From NCBI GenBank assembly GCA_028291455.1, contig JAQGHY010000044.1, positions 1 to 34,006 of the forward strand: a stretch of DNA of 34,006 bases. Reading direction: 5' to 3'. Below are positions 25,373 to 34,006 of the stretch, in pieces. Numbering within the stretch: position 1 is the stretch's first letter; the number at the start of each line of letters is the position of its first letter. This DNA is from Rubritepida sp. Lineage in GTDB: Bacteria; Pseudomonadota; Alphaproteobacteria; Acetobacterales; Acetobacteraceae. The position numbers and the translations under genes are program-made. The notes under the pieces were generated by a model. That model had not been told where the DNA came from and did not search any database. It worked only from the letters and a program-made list of their open reading frames with translations.

Positions 25373-28300
25373 CTAAACGGAGGTCATCACGATCCGTATC
25401 AACTCCGGCAGCGAGCGTGCGCCCAGCTTGGACATGATGGCGGCCCGGTGATTTTCCACCGTCCGCTGGCTCAGGTTCAGGTCGGCCGCGATGTTCTTGT
25501 TGGGCATTCCCGCGATGATGCGGTCCAGGATCTCGCGCTGGCGTTCCGTCAGATTGGCGAGCTTGGCCGCATGTTCGCTCTTGGAGGCTTGTTGCCGGGC
25601 GCCATCCGCGATGAGGGCCGTCGCCTTCTCGAGGCTGCGCAGCAGAGCGTCGCCATGGATCGGCTTTTCGATGAAGTCGATCGCCCCCGCCGACACGGCG
25701 CTCACTGCCAGGCGGATATCGCCCCGGCCGGCGATCATGATGGCGGGCAGGCGATGCGCGTTCGGGCGCAGCGCATTCAGCAGCGCCAGCCCGTCCATGC
25801 CGACGATTGCCGAATCGACCAGCACGCAGCCGCGCCGGGTCGGGGTGTCGGCATCGAGGAAGGCCCGCGCGCTGGCGAAGCTTTCGGTGGCCCAGCCCTG
25901 GCCCTCCAGCCACTCGGCGGTGGCAAGCCGCAAAGCGGCGTCGTCTTCCACGATGAAGACGTGCCCTCTCGGTCCTTCGGCGGGTGCGGTGCGGGCCCCA
26001 CGGGCATGCGGAAGCCACCGATGCACCCGGTCCAGCAGGTCCGTGGGATCTATGGGCTTGAGCAAGTGGTCGAAGCTCCGGCCGCTGATACCCTCCAGCA
26101 CCGAAGCCTCAATGTCCTCGCCGGTCAGGAGGATGGCGGCTGGCGGCCGGGCCTGGGCCTGGCCGATGCGACGGACGACATCGAGCCCGGTCATGCCATC
26201 CGACAGGTCGTGATCCGCGATGACGAGGGCGGGCGGATTTTCGAGGGCGAGGCCCATGGCCCGCATCGCGTCGGTTGCCAGCGTGGCCGCGTAGCCGTCG
26301 CGTTCCAGCAGGATGCGCAGCATTTCCCCGAGTTCCAGATCCTCCGCGATGATCAGGATGTGGCGAAGGCTTCCCTTTTCAGGCGTCACGAGCAAGGACG
26401 CGGCGGCAGGCGTGCTTGTCGGCACGTCGATGGCGAAGATCGCCTGGCCCATGGCGCGCGGCTCGACACGGATCGGATGACCCAGCAACTCGGCCAGCCG
26501 CCGCGCGACCTCCAGGCCGAGGCCAAGGGCCTCGCCGCGCTCGACGAGGGGGTGGCCCGCCTGCCGCGTGTCATCGAAGTTGGCGCGCGGCTGCGGAAGG
26601 GGAAGCTGGATCAGGATCTCGATACGCAGGAGGTCTCCCTTCCGGCGGCAACCCAGCAGGATCCTGCCCTTGGGCGTGTATCGCAGCACGGCTGAAATCA
26701 AATTGCGAAGAACCTGCCGCAGCAGCCGGATGTCGCTGATGATCATCCTTTCGCAGGGGACCATCCGCCATTGGAGGCCCCTGGCGCGCGCATGTTCGCC
26801 GAATTCCTTCTCCAGCGTGGCCAGCAGCGTGCCGATCCGAAAGGCCGAGAAGCTGGGATGGACGTTGCCGAGCTCCAGCTGCTCGCTGTCCTGCAGCGCA
26901 TCGAGGATGCCGGACATCACGGCGATGGGACTGTCGAGCCGGCCGATGTCACGGAGCACCTGCGGGTCGCTCACCGTCTCCGCCATGATCTTCTGCAGCA
27001 TGACGATGCTCTGCAGCGGCTGGCGCAGGTCATGACCCGTCGTCGTCAGCAGGCGGGACTTCTCCCGGCTGGCCCGCTCGGCCATGGCCTTGGCGGTCTC
27101 GAGCCCCGACGTGAGCATGACCCGGTCGGTGATGTCCTCCACGGCGAGGAGGGTCCGAACCGCCGGTGCGCCGCCCCTCAGGCGGCTGGCGGCGAGCCGG
27201 AGAGTCCTTCGCCCCCGGGCCGGAAGCGTCACCTCGACGACGCTGTCCTCGATCGTCTCCGGCGTGCCGTCGCGGCTGGTGAGGAAGGACGCCAGCTTCG
27301 GCACCGAGCGCAAAGCGGGTCCCACCAGCACGCGCAGCGCATTCCCGCCGAGCTCACGGTGGGCGCCGAACATCGCGCCGAAAGCTTCGTTGGCGAAGAC
27401 GACCTGCAGGTTCGCGTCCAGCACGATGAGCGGCTGGCGGATCGACTGCACGATATCGGCCGTGGCACCGAGGACGGCCTCGGCATGGCCGGTCGCCTTC
27501 TTTATTTCGGAGATATCCACATAGGTGATCACCACCCCGACGAGGCCCCTCTCGTGGTCGTTGCAGGGCTGGATGCGGCGCATGAGCCAGCTGCCGTCGG
27601 GCCCCAGCACTTCCCTGGCACTCGGCTGCAGGGTCGTGAGCACCGCCCGTGCCTCGTCCAGCAGGCTCGTGTCGCCGGCGAGCGGCGCGATATGGGCCAA
27701 GGGCCGCCCGATGTCGTTGCCGATGATCCGGAAGGGCAGGCGTTCGGAAGGGGTGTAGAAGCGGATGTTCAGCTCGGCGTCCAGAAGGAGCATCGCTACA
27801 CCGGAGCTTGCGAGGATGTTCCTCAGTTCGCCGGAGGCCTGCCGTTCGTCCTGCAGGGCGCGCCGCAGCTGTTCGTTCAGCCCGTCGAGCTCGCGGTTCA
27901 GGCTGGCCTGGTCGTCGCGGGCGGCGATCAGCTCCTCCTGGGCCGACATCGCCTCCTGGCCGTCGAGGTTGGCCTGCTGCTGCACGAAATCCAGTTCGAG
28001 CCTGAGGCTCTCCAACTCGTGCTGGAGGGCCTCGTTCTCTTTCTCCTGATCGGCGATCCGTGACCGGTCCCCCAGATCCGGCAGCTCCACGGGCGTCGCA
28101 CTGCCGGCTGCCGGCGATTCCACGAAGCTGACCAGCATCAGCCCATCATCTTCGTGCTGGACGGGTTGGACACGCAAAGTCACGAGGTCGCCGGCGGAGC
28201 CGTCGTAGGAAGGCATGATGCCGAACGACACCGTCTGGCCCGATCGCCGGGCCTCTGTGATGGCATGCGCGGCGCCGCGCCTCAGCCGCGGCACCAGGAG

Positions 28301-30007
28301 GGCCAGCAGGCGGTTCGTCGGCTCGCCGGCGGGAAGGTCGAGGAAGCGGCCGAGCGGCCCGATCGCAAAGAGCACCCGGCCGGCCGCGTCGATCAGGACG
28401 CTGGGGGGAATGAAGGCGTCGGTCGCGGCGCGGCGGGCCAGTTCGGCGACACTGCGCGGCGCCAGGAGAGAACGCCGGGTGCCCGAGGGCGGGCTGGCCG
28501 CGTCCGGTTCGGAAGGGTTGGCGGCGGTGGGCCACGGGACATTCAGGCGCCGGTAGATGCGCGGCACCGCCGAGACGGCCGTGAAGCCCTGCTCGATGAA
28601 GCGCCCGCTATCCGTGCCGTTGACGCACAGGATGCCGGAACTGTTCAGCGCGAAGTGGAAGAGCGCCAGCAGCTTCGCGCGGGCATTCGGCAGCAGATGG
28701 TTCAGCAGATCGCGGCAGACGATCATGCCTAGGCGCGAGAACGGCGGATCCTTGAACGGATTCTGTGCGCCGAACACCACCATGGCGCGCAGCCTGGGCG
28801 TCACGCGCCATCCGTCGTTTTCCTCGACGAAATATCGCGCGAGCTGTTCTCGGGGAATGTCGCGCCCGAGGTGCCGGGGATACAGGCCCGCCCGCGCATA
28901 AGCTACCGCTGCGGGGTCGATGTCCGAGGCAAAGATCTGCGGCGGGATCGTCCCCTCGACCGCAGCGAGGGCATCGGCCGCCAGCATGGCGATCGTATAG
29001 GCTTCCTCCCCCGTGCCGCATGCCGCCACCCAGATACGCAGCGGCTGCGCTGGTGTGGATGCGGCCAGCATGGGCACCAGATACTTGTCCCGCAGGGCGA
29101 GCAGCGCCTCGCTGTCCCGGAAGAAGCCCCTCATGTTGACGTGGAGGTCGTCCGCCAACGCCTGCGCCTCGCTTTCGTCCGTCTCGAGCGAGGCGAGATA
29201 GGCGGCAGGGGAGGCGGCACCGGCGATCCGCATCCGGCGCTCGATACGCCCCTGGAGCGTGCTGGGCTTGTAGCCCTCCAGGGAAAGCGGCGTCAGCCGC
29301 GCGAGGCTGGCGACGGCGCCCTTCAGCCAGGACGCCTCGGGCGCGACGGATTGGATGCCGACCCGGCTTTCTCCGGCTGCGCGCTCTGCGCACCAGGATG
29401 CCAGGGCTTCGCCGATCTCCGTCGCGGACAATACGCGGTCGGCGAGGCCGGCGGCGATCGCTCCTTCCGGGGTGCCCGATACCTCTTCCCCGTCGAAACC
29501 GGCCGCCGGCGACTGGGCGAAGACATAGCCGCCGCGTTCGCGGATTTCCCGCAGCCCTGGCCAGTTATCCGGACCAGCGCCCGACAACAGGATGGCGACG
29601 GCGCGAGAGGTTTCACTCGCCGCCAACGAGCGAAGGAAGCAGTCGAATGCTGATCCCTGCGGCGCCGGCGTCGCGGAGAAGTGCAGCACGCCGCGCTCGA
29701 GGACGGGTTGGCTGCCGGGCGGCGCGACATGCAGGTGATTGGGCCGGAGCGGAGCGCCTTCCTCCGCCACGACGACGGAGATCGGCGAGTAGTCGGCCAG
29801 AAGGCCGGCCAGCAGGCCCGGATGGAGATTGTGATGCTGGAGGATCAGGACGAATGCCAGGTTCTTGTCGGTCGGCAGGCCCGTCAGCAGGGGCAGGAAG
29901 TCTTCAAGGCTCTCCGCTCCGATGCCGACTACAGCGGCGATTTGTTCAAATCGGGGCCCATTTTCCGACCGCCCATCGGTCAATTCAGGTTTCCGCATCG
30001 AAAGCAC
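25373..30007 (-). CDS. Giant hybrid signalling protein: CheB-like / CheR / coiled coil / PAS / HisKA-HATPase-like / REC / REC / LuxR-type HTH
   Basis: LILQHHNLHPGLLAGLLADYSPISV and LLSGAGPDNWPGLREIRERGG (CheB); IWVAACGTGEEAYTIAML (CheR SAM site); GHDLRQPLQSIVML (H-box); GEALGLGLEVARRLAELLG; ILIIAEDLEL...LVIADHDLSDG...LLKPID (REC1); VFIVEDDAAL...CVLVDSAIVGMDG...IEKPI (REC2); LTERQREILDRIIAGMPNKNIAADLNLSQRTVENHRAAIMSKLGA (LuxR/FixJ HTH). Confidence 0.92.
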   Translation of the reverse strand: MLSMRKPELTDGRSENGPRFEQIAAVVGIGAESLEDFLPLLTGLPTDKNLAFVLILQHHNLHPGLLAGLLADYSPISVVVAEEGAPLRPNHLHVAPPGSQPVLERGVLHFSATPAPQGSAFDCFLRSLAASETSRAVAILLSGAGPDNWPGLREIRERGGYVFAQSPAAGFDGEEVSGTPEGAIAAGLADRVLSATEIGEALASWCAERAAGESRVGIQSVAPEASWLKGAVASLARLTPLSLEGYKPSTLQGRIERRMRIAGAASPAAYLASLETDESEAQALADDLHVNMRGFFRDSEALLALRDKYLVPMLAASTPAQPLRIWVAACGTGEEAYTIAMLAADALAAVEGTIPPQIFASDIDPAAVAYARAGLYPRHLGRDIPREQLARYFVEENDGWRVTPRLRAMVVFGAQNPFKDPPFSRLGMIVCRDLLNHLLPNARAKLLALFHFALNSSGILCVNGTDSGRFIEQGFTAVSAVPRIYRRLNVPWPTAANPSEPDAASPPSGTRRSLLAPRSVAELARRAATDAFIPPSVLIDAAGRVLFAIGPLGRFLDLPAGEPTNRLLALLVPRLRRGAAHAITEARRSGQTVSFGIMPSYDGSAGDLVTLRVQPVQHEDDGLMLVSFVESPAAGSATPVELPDLGDRSRIADQEKENEALQHELESLRLELDFVQQQANLDGQEAMSAQEELIAARDDQASLNRELDGLNEQLRRALQDERQASGELRNILASSGVAMLLLDAELNIRFYTPSERLPFRIIGNDIGRPLAHIAPLAGDTSLLDEARAVLTTLQPSAREVLGPDGSWLMRRIQPCNDHERGLVGVVITYVDISEIKKATGHAEAVLGATADIVQSIRQPLIVLDANLQVVFANEAFGAMFGAHRELGGNALRVLVGPALRSVPKLASFLTSRDGTPETIEDSVVEVTLPARGRRTLRLAASRLRGGAPAVRTLLAVEDITDRVMLTSGLETAKAMAERASREKSRLLTTTGHDLRQPLQSIVMLQKIMAETVSDPQVLRDIGRLDSPIAVMSGILDALQDSEQLELGNVHPSFSAFRIGTLLATLEKEFGEHARARGLQWRMVPCERMIISDIRLLRQVLRNLISAVLRYTPKGRILLGCRRKGDLLRIEILIQLPLPQPRANFDDTRQAGHPLVERGEALGLGLEVARRLAELLGHPIRVEPRAMGQAIFAIDVPTSTPAAASLLVTPEKGSLRHILIIAEDLELGEMLRILLERDGYAATLATDAMRAMGLALENPPALVIADHDLSDGMTGLDVVRRIGQAQARPPAAILLTGEDIEASVLEGISGRSFDHLLKPIDPTDLLDRVHRWLPHARGARTAPAEGPRGHVFIVEDDAALRLATAEWLEGQGWATESFASARAFLDADTPTRRGCVLVDSAIVGMDGLALLNALRPNAHRLPAIMIAGRGDIRLAVSAVSAGAIDFIEKPIHGDALLRSLEKATALIADGARQQASKSEHAAKLANLTERQREILDRIIAGMPNKNIAADLNLSQRTVENHRAAIMSKLGARSLPELIRIVMTSV

Positions 30008-30313
30008 CCCAGCACCCTCTTGTGATCCTCCGATAACGGCTCGCCGAAACAGCAGAGAGCCAAATTAGTTCCAAATAATAAAGGAAAAAATATGAAAATG
30101 TCCCTAAGACAGTCCGTTGGGTCGTATTAAAATGACAAAAATGCGCTGTAGTTCAAAACCATTATTTTACTGTAGCCACTATGACCAGAACGCAAAAGGA
30201 TTCGTCCCGGCTAAGATGCCTGGTCGTTTTGGGTTGTATCGTATGTAGCGCGGCCGCCGTGCCCGCTGGAGATCCTCCTCCCTAACTTCGCTCATCCTCG
30301 CAGGCACGCCGAA

Positions 30314-30341
30314 AACCGGCCCGCCGCGAAGCGAGCCGGTT
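30314..30341 (-). terminator. Putative terminator downstream of the T1SS operon
   Basis: AACCGGC...GCCGGTT inverted repeat with internal CGC/GCG; minus-strand 3' side followed by TTC; about 24 nt beyond the HlyD-like stop. Confidence 0.55.
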
Positions 30342-30364
30342 CCCGCCGGACATGGCAGCCTCAG

Positions 30365-31720
30365 CTATTGCTCGTGGAACGCCCGGGCCAGGCTGTCCTT
30401 CAAAGGCTGCATCAGGTAGCGCCAGAAACTACGCTGGCCGATCTGGACATGTCCCTCCACCGGCATGCCGGCGACGAGCACGACATCGGGCAGGGCCGCC
30501 AGCTGGTCCTCGTCGATCCGGATATGGGCGCGGAAGTAGGGCGGGCGGCCTTGCGGCTCGGTCGTCACGTCGGCGGCGACGAAGGTCACATGCCCGTGCA
30601 AAACCGGGATGAGCCGCTGGCGGAAGGCCGGCAGCCTGACCTCCGCGGGCAGACCCATATGGACCACATCGATGTCAGCGGGCTGGATGTTCACCTCGGC
30701 CACCAGCCGGTCCTGCACCGGAACCAGATCCATCGCCGGATCGCCGGCGCGGATGACGGCTCCCACGGTGAACTGGCGGAGATTGAGGATGGTGCCGGCC
30801 TCGGGCGCCACCATCTCCCGCCGCGCGGAGATATCGGCCGCGGCGCGCATGCGCTCCTCGGTATCGGCCAGCTTGCCCGCGACGTCGCGGGCTTCGGTGC
30901 CGATTTCCTGCTGCCGCTGGTCCCGCGCCTGGGCGATGCCGTTGCGCGCCTCGGCGATGGCGCCGTTCGCCCGCTGCACCTGCCCCTGCAGATCCAGCGC
31001 CTGCCCATCGAGCCCGGCCAGGGCGCGCTGCAGGGCCAGCAGCTCCGGCACGCGGGCGAGGCCCTGGCGCACGAGACCGCTGCGCATCACCTCCTCCTGC
31101 CGCATGAGCTCGCGCTGGCGGCGTGTCGCCTCCAACTGTCCCTCGGCGCCGGAGATCACCGCCTGCTGCTGCGTCACGCGGGATTCCAGCACGAGAAACT
31201 GACTGGCGAGGTTCGCGGCGCGGGCCTCGAACAAGGCGCGCTGGCCGGTCATCGCCTCCTGCGCGCGGATGTTGTCCGATGCCGTCATCTCCGCGGGGAA
31301 GGCGACGGCGGCGGCGCGCATCGTCTCGGCGTCTAGCCGGGCCATCTGCGCCATCAGCCCGAAGCGTTGCGCGCGCAGCCCTTCGAGGGTCGCGCCGGAC
31401 TGCACGTCGTCGAGCCGCATGACCACCTGGCCAGCCTCGACCCGAGAGCCGTCGCGCACCAGGATCTCTCGGATGATGCCGCCTTCGAGGTGGGACAGCG
31501 TGCGGCGCGTGCCCTCGACCTTGATCACGCCAGGCGCGATCGCGGCCTCCGCCAGCGGGGCCAGGACGGCCCAGCTCATGAAGCCGCCGAAGAAGCCGAT
31601 CATCACGACCAGCCCGCCCACGACCAGGCCGCCGGTGCGGGGCCGCTGCGCATCCAGCATCGGGTTGAAGGTCAGGCCGATGGCCGGCCGATGGTTCATG
31701 TTCTCGAGCCTGGTGCTCAT
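30365..31720 (-). CDS. Type I secretion periplasmic adaptor (HlyD/PrtE family)
   Basis: GFFGGFMSWAVLAPLAEAAIAPGVIKVEGTRRTLSHLEGGIIREILVRDGSRVEAGQVVMRLDD and C-terminal GMPVEGHVQIGQRSFWRYLMQPL; ATGA overlap with the ABC gene. Confidence 0.95.
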   Translation of the reverse strand: MSTRLENMNHRPAIGLTFNPMLDAQRPRTGGLVVGGLVVMIGFFGGFMSWAVLAPLAEAAIAPGVIKVEGTRRTLSHLEGGIIREILVRDGSRVEAGQVVMRLDDVQSGATLEGLRAQRFGLMAQMARLDAETMRAAAVAFPAEMTASDNIRAQEAMTGQRALFEARAANLASQFLVLESRVTQQQAVISGAEGQLEATRRQRELMRQEEVMRSGLVRQGLARVPELLALQRALAGLDGQALDLQGQVQRANGAIAEARNGIAQARDQRQQEIGTEARDVAGKLADTEERMRAAADISARREMVAPEAGTILNLRQFTVGAVIRAGDPAMDLVPVQDRLVAEVNIQPADIDVVHMGLPAEVRLPAFRQRLIPVLHGHVTFVAADVTTEPQGRPPYFRAHIRIDEDQLAALPDVVLVAGMPVEGHVQIGQRSFWRYLMQPLKDSLARAFHEQ

Positions 31721-33444
31721 CGTGCATCCTCCTTCGCGGGAGCTATCAACGGTGCTTGCGATGGCGGCGCGAGCAGGCGGCGCATCACTTCTTCGCGCGG
31801 GCCGAGGATCGAGACAGCCCCGCCCTTCAGCAGCAGGACCTTGTCCACCCCCTGCACCAGCGCGGGCCGGTGCGAGACGAGGATCACGGTCACGGCACGC
31901 AGCTTGAGTTCGTCCAGCGCATGGCCCAGCGCCATCTCGCCGTCGCGGTCAAGGCTGGAGCTGGGCTCGTCCAGCACGACCAGCTTGGGGTTGCCGAACA
32001 GGGCGCGTGCCAGCCCGATCATCTGCCGCTGCCCCCCCGAGAGATGGGTTCCGCCGTCGCCGATCTCGGTGTCGTAGCCGTCCGGCAGGCCCAGGATCAT
32101 CTCATGGCAACCGGCGATGCCGGCGGCCTCGAACACCGCCTCGGGTTCGGCCTCGCCCATGCGGGCGATGTTGCGGAAGACCGTGCCCTCGAAGAGCTCC
32201 ACATCCTGCGGCAGATAGCCGACATGGCGGCCGAAATCCTCACGCTGCCAGAGGAAGACATCCGCGCCGTCCAGCCGGACATTCCCCGCCGAGGGCTGCG
32301 CCACGCCGATCAGCAGGCGGATCAGCGTGGTCTTGCCGGCGGCGGAGGGGCCGATGATGGCGAGGGATTCGCCGGCCGCGAGGGTGAAGCTCACCCCCTT
32401 CACCGCGGCTTCGTTGCGTCCGGGGAAGACGAAGGAAACGCGATCCGCCGCCAGCTTCCCGGTGGGATCGGGCAGGCGCATGCCCTCGGGCCGCAGGCGC
32501 GGCAGGCCGAGGAAGGCCTGCAGGCGGCGGTAGGATTGCCGGGCCTGGACGAGTTGCTTCCACGAACCGATGAGCTGCTCCACTGGGGCCAGGGCGCGCC
32601 CCATGATGATGGATGCCGCGATGGAGGCGCCGGCCGTCAGCTCCTGCTGCAGCACCAGCCAGGCGCCGATGCCGAGGATTCCGATCTGGATCGCGAGGCG
32701 GCTGAATCGCGTCGTCCCCACGATCCAGCCCGCCCGGTCCGCCGCGCGGGACTGGGGAGGCAGCATCCGGGCCACGCCCTCCCGCCAGCGCATCAGCACC
32801 GCGGGCAGCATGCCCATGCTGTCGATGACCTCGGCGTTGCGGCCGATCGCGTCGGCCCGGCGCTGGCTGGCCATGGCGGCGGTATTGGCCTCGCGCAGGA
32901 ATTTCGCGGTCACGGCCTCGTTGAGCAGGGTCAGCGCCAGCAGCAGGACCGCGCCGCCCAGCGCGATGGCGCCCAGGATCGGATGCAGCAGGAAGATCAC
33001 CGCCAGGTAGACCGGCACCCAGGGCACGTCATAGACGGCGAGCATGCCGGGCGAGCCCAGGTAGCCGCGCGTGACGGCCAGATCGCGGAGCGCCTCCATC
33101 CGGTAGGGGCGGCCGCGGAGCTGGGCTTCCAATGCACGGGCAAAGCCCTCGGGCGCCACCCGGTGCTCCACCCAGCTCGCGACACGCTGCATGATGGCGG
33201 ATCGGATCGCATCCAGGACCGCGAAGATCAGGATGGCGAAGATGGCGATCAGCGTGAGGTAGAGCAGGGTGTCCGTGTTGCGGGTGGTGAGCACCCGGTC
33301 GAAGACCTGCATCATATAGAGCGACACGGTGAGCTGCAGCAGGTTCGCCACGCCCGAGAAGGTGCCGACCAGCAGGAACAGCCCGCGGCAAGACGCGAGG
33401 GCGCGCGCGAGCACGGTGTCGTTGGGGGTATTGGGATTTCGCAT
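31717..33444 (-). CDS. Type I secretion ABC permease/ATPase (PrtD family)
   Basis: FSGVANLLQLTVSLYMMQVFDRVLTTRNTDTLLYLTLIA; Walker A GPSAAGKTTLIRLL; signature LSGGQRQMIGLARAL; Walker B KLVVLDEPSSSLD; start at ATG 33444 (MRNPNTPND). Confidence 0.95.
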   Translation of the reverse strand: MRNPNTPNDTVLARALASCRGLFLLVGTFSGVANLLQLTVSLYMMQVFDRVLTTRNTDTLLYLTLIAIFAILIFAVLDAIRSAIMQRVASWVEHRVAPEGFARALEAQLRGRPYRMEALRDLAVTRGYLGSPGMLAVYDVPWVPVYLAVIFLLHPILGAIALGGAVLLLALTLLNEAVTAKFLREANTAAMASQRRADAIGRNAEVIDSMGMLPAVLMRWREGVARMLPPQSRAADRAGWIVGTTRFSRLAIQIGILGIGAWLVLQQELTAGASIAASIIMGRALAPVEQLIGSWKQLVQARQSYRRLQAFLGLPRLRPEGMRLPDPTGKLAADRVSFVFPGRNEAAVKGVSFTLAAGESLAIIGPSAAGKTTLIRLLIGVAQPSAGNVRLDGADVFLWQREDFGRHVGYLPQDVELFEGTVFRNIARMGEAEPEAVFEAAGIAGCHEMILGLPDGYDTEIGDGGTHLSGGQRQMIGLARALFGNPKLVVLDEPSSSLDRDGEMALGHALDELKLRAVTVILVSHRPALVQGVDKVLLLKGGAVSILGPREEVMRRLLAPPSQAPLIAPAKEDAR

Positions 33445-33732
33445 ACGGTCATGGCCGGGACGGGCGTTCGCCCGCGTCCAGCATCTCTCCAAGCTGCATC
33501 CGGGCGCGAAGCACGGCTGTGGATCAGGGCGGCCGTCTGGTCTCCAGCGCGATCTGATTGGCTGGAAACCGTCGTCCGAACCTTCGTCCACGCCGCGCCT
33601 GGCGACCGAGGGGGGTGCGAGGGGATCGCTCCGCCGGGTTCAAGTCCGGGCTGGTTTCCGGCTCAATCACGGAGAACGCAAGAATAACGGGGCAGGATTC
33701 TGAGGAACTTTACAACTTCGCGCGACGAAAAA

Positions 33733-33760
33733 GGGCCGGCACGCAGATGCGCGCCGGCCC
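33733..33760 (-). terminator. Rho-independent terminator for the PEP-CTERM gene
   Basis: GGGCCGGC...GCCGGCCC 8-bp stem (plus CGC/GCG); on the minus strand followed by TTTTT (AAAAA at 33728-33732); lies just beyond the stop at 33786. Confidence 0.85.
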
Positions 33761-33785
33761 CCTTAGGATGCCGATGAACCAGAAA

Positions 33786-34006
33786 TCAGTTCAGGCGGCG
33801 GCGGCGCGCGGCGGCGAGGCCAAGCAGGCCGGCACCGAGGATCGCGAAGCTCGCGGGCTCCGGCACCGGGGTCGGGGCCGTGATCCGCGCATAGAGCCCG
33901 ATGTTGTTGGAACCGCCCTCCTGGCTGATGAAGGAACTGGTCAGGGTGTTGCCGTTGTTGGTGGAGAAGCCCAGCAGCTCGATGGTGTAGGCCACTCCGG
34001 CGACCG
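33786..34006 (-). CDS. PEP-CTERM sorting-domain protein, C-terminal part (5' end outside window)
   Basis: ...ITAPTPVPEPASFAILGAGLLGLAAARRRRLN: VPEP motif, hydrophobic helix, Arg-rich tail. Frame stays open to the window edge; the listed start is only an internal GTG. Confidence 0.9.
   Translation of the reverse strand, partial: VAGVAYTIELLGFSTNNGNTLTSSFISQEGGSNNIGLYARITAPTPVPEPASFAILGAGLLGLAAARRRRLN

Noticed and set aside
30146-30175. CTGTAG direct repeats (30146-30151, 30170-30175) as an operator
   Set aside because: Hexamers 24 bp apart in an AT-rich spacer with no supporting symmetry; too weak.
33564-33660. tRNA-like signature: CCGGGTTCAAGTCCGGG T-arm-like loop and GGAAACC...GGTTTCC acceptor-like pairing
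   Set aside because: T-arm has a central mismatch and is offset from the acceptor-like stem by 2 nt; no credible D-arm, anticodon arm or CCA. Probably coincidence in the ABC upstream region.
31756-33687. 643-aa plus ORF antisense to the T1SS ABC gene
   Set aside because: Shadow ORF (His/Gln/Arg/Gly-rich) opposite canonical Walker and signature motifs.
1-34006. Mobile elements, integrases, phage genes, defence systems or CRISPR arrays
   Set aside because: None of the ORFs shows transposase, integrase, nuclease-defence or phage motifs, and no regular repeat-spacer array was seen.

Overview
GC-rich alphaproteobacterial window, probably Acetobacteraceae/Rhodospirillales judging by gene style only. 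It is dominated by a large exopolysaccharide (EPS) biosynthesis, modification and export-associated locus. From left to right it contains: a GT4 glycosyltransferase translationally coupled to a large uncharacterised exported protein (1214-3259); a minus-strand operon GT2 / FkbM methyltransferase / GT2; an NAD-dependent epimerase; an AsnB-like amidotransferase; a Wzx/MATE-type flippase; a GT2; a CelD/FemAB-like GNAT protein; a GT4-polysaccharide deacetylase fusion; a YdcF/DUF218 protein; a second CelD/FemAB-like protein; and two GT4s. Next comes a 1275-aa protein (20448-24275). Its N-terminal ~660 aa are paralogous to the 1214-3259 protein. Its C-terminus carries Pro/Thr linkers and four CBM60/36-like repeats plus a degenerate fifth. 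This is followed by an XRE regulator, a 1544-aa CheB/CheR/PAS/pseudo-histidine-kinase/REC/REC-LuxR fusion (minus), a two-gene type I secretion system (HlyD-like adaptor and PrtD-like ABC, minus), and the C-terminal part of a PEP-CTERM protein at the right edge. The most interesting hypothesis is a previously unnamed pair of EPS-acting proteins: one exported by a Tat/Sec-like signal and coupled to a glycosyltransferase, the other leaderless, CBM-tethered and probably secreted by the nearby T1SS without RTX repeats. No tRNA, rRNA, CRISPR or transposon was convincingly found. All family assignments come from motif recognition by eye, with no database search.
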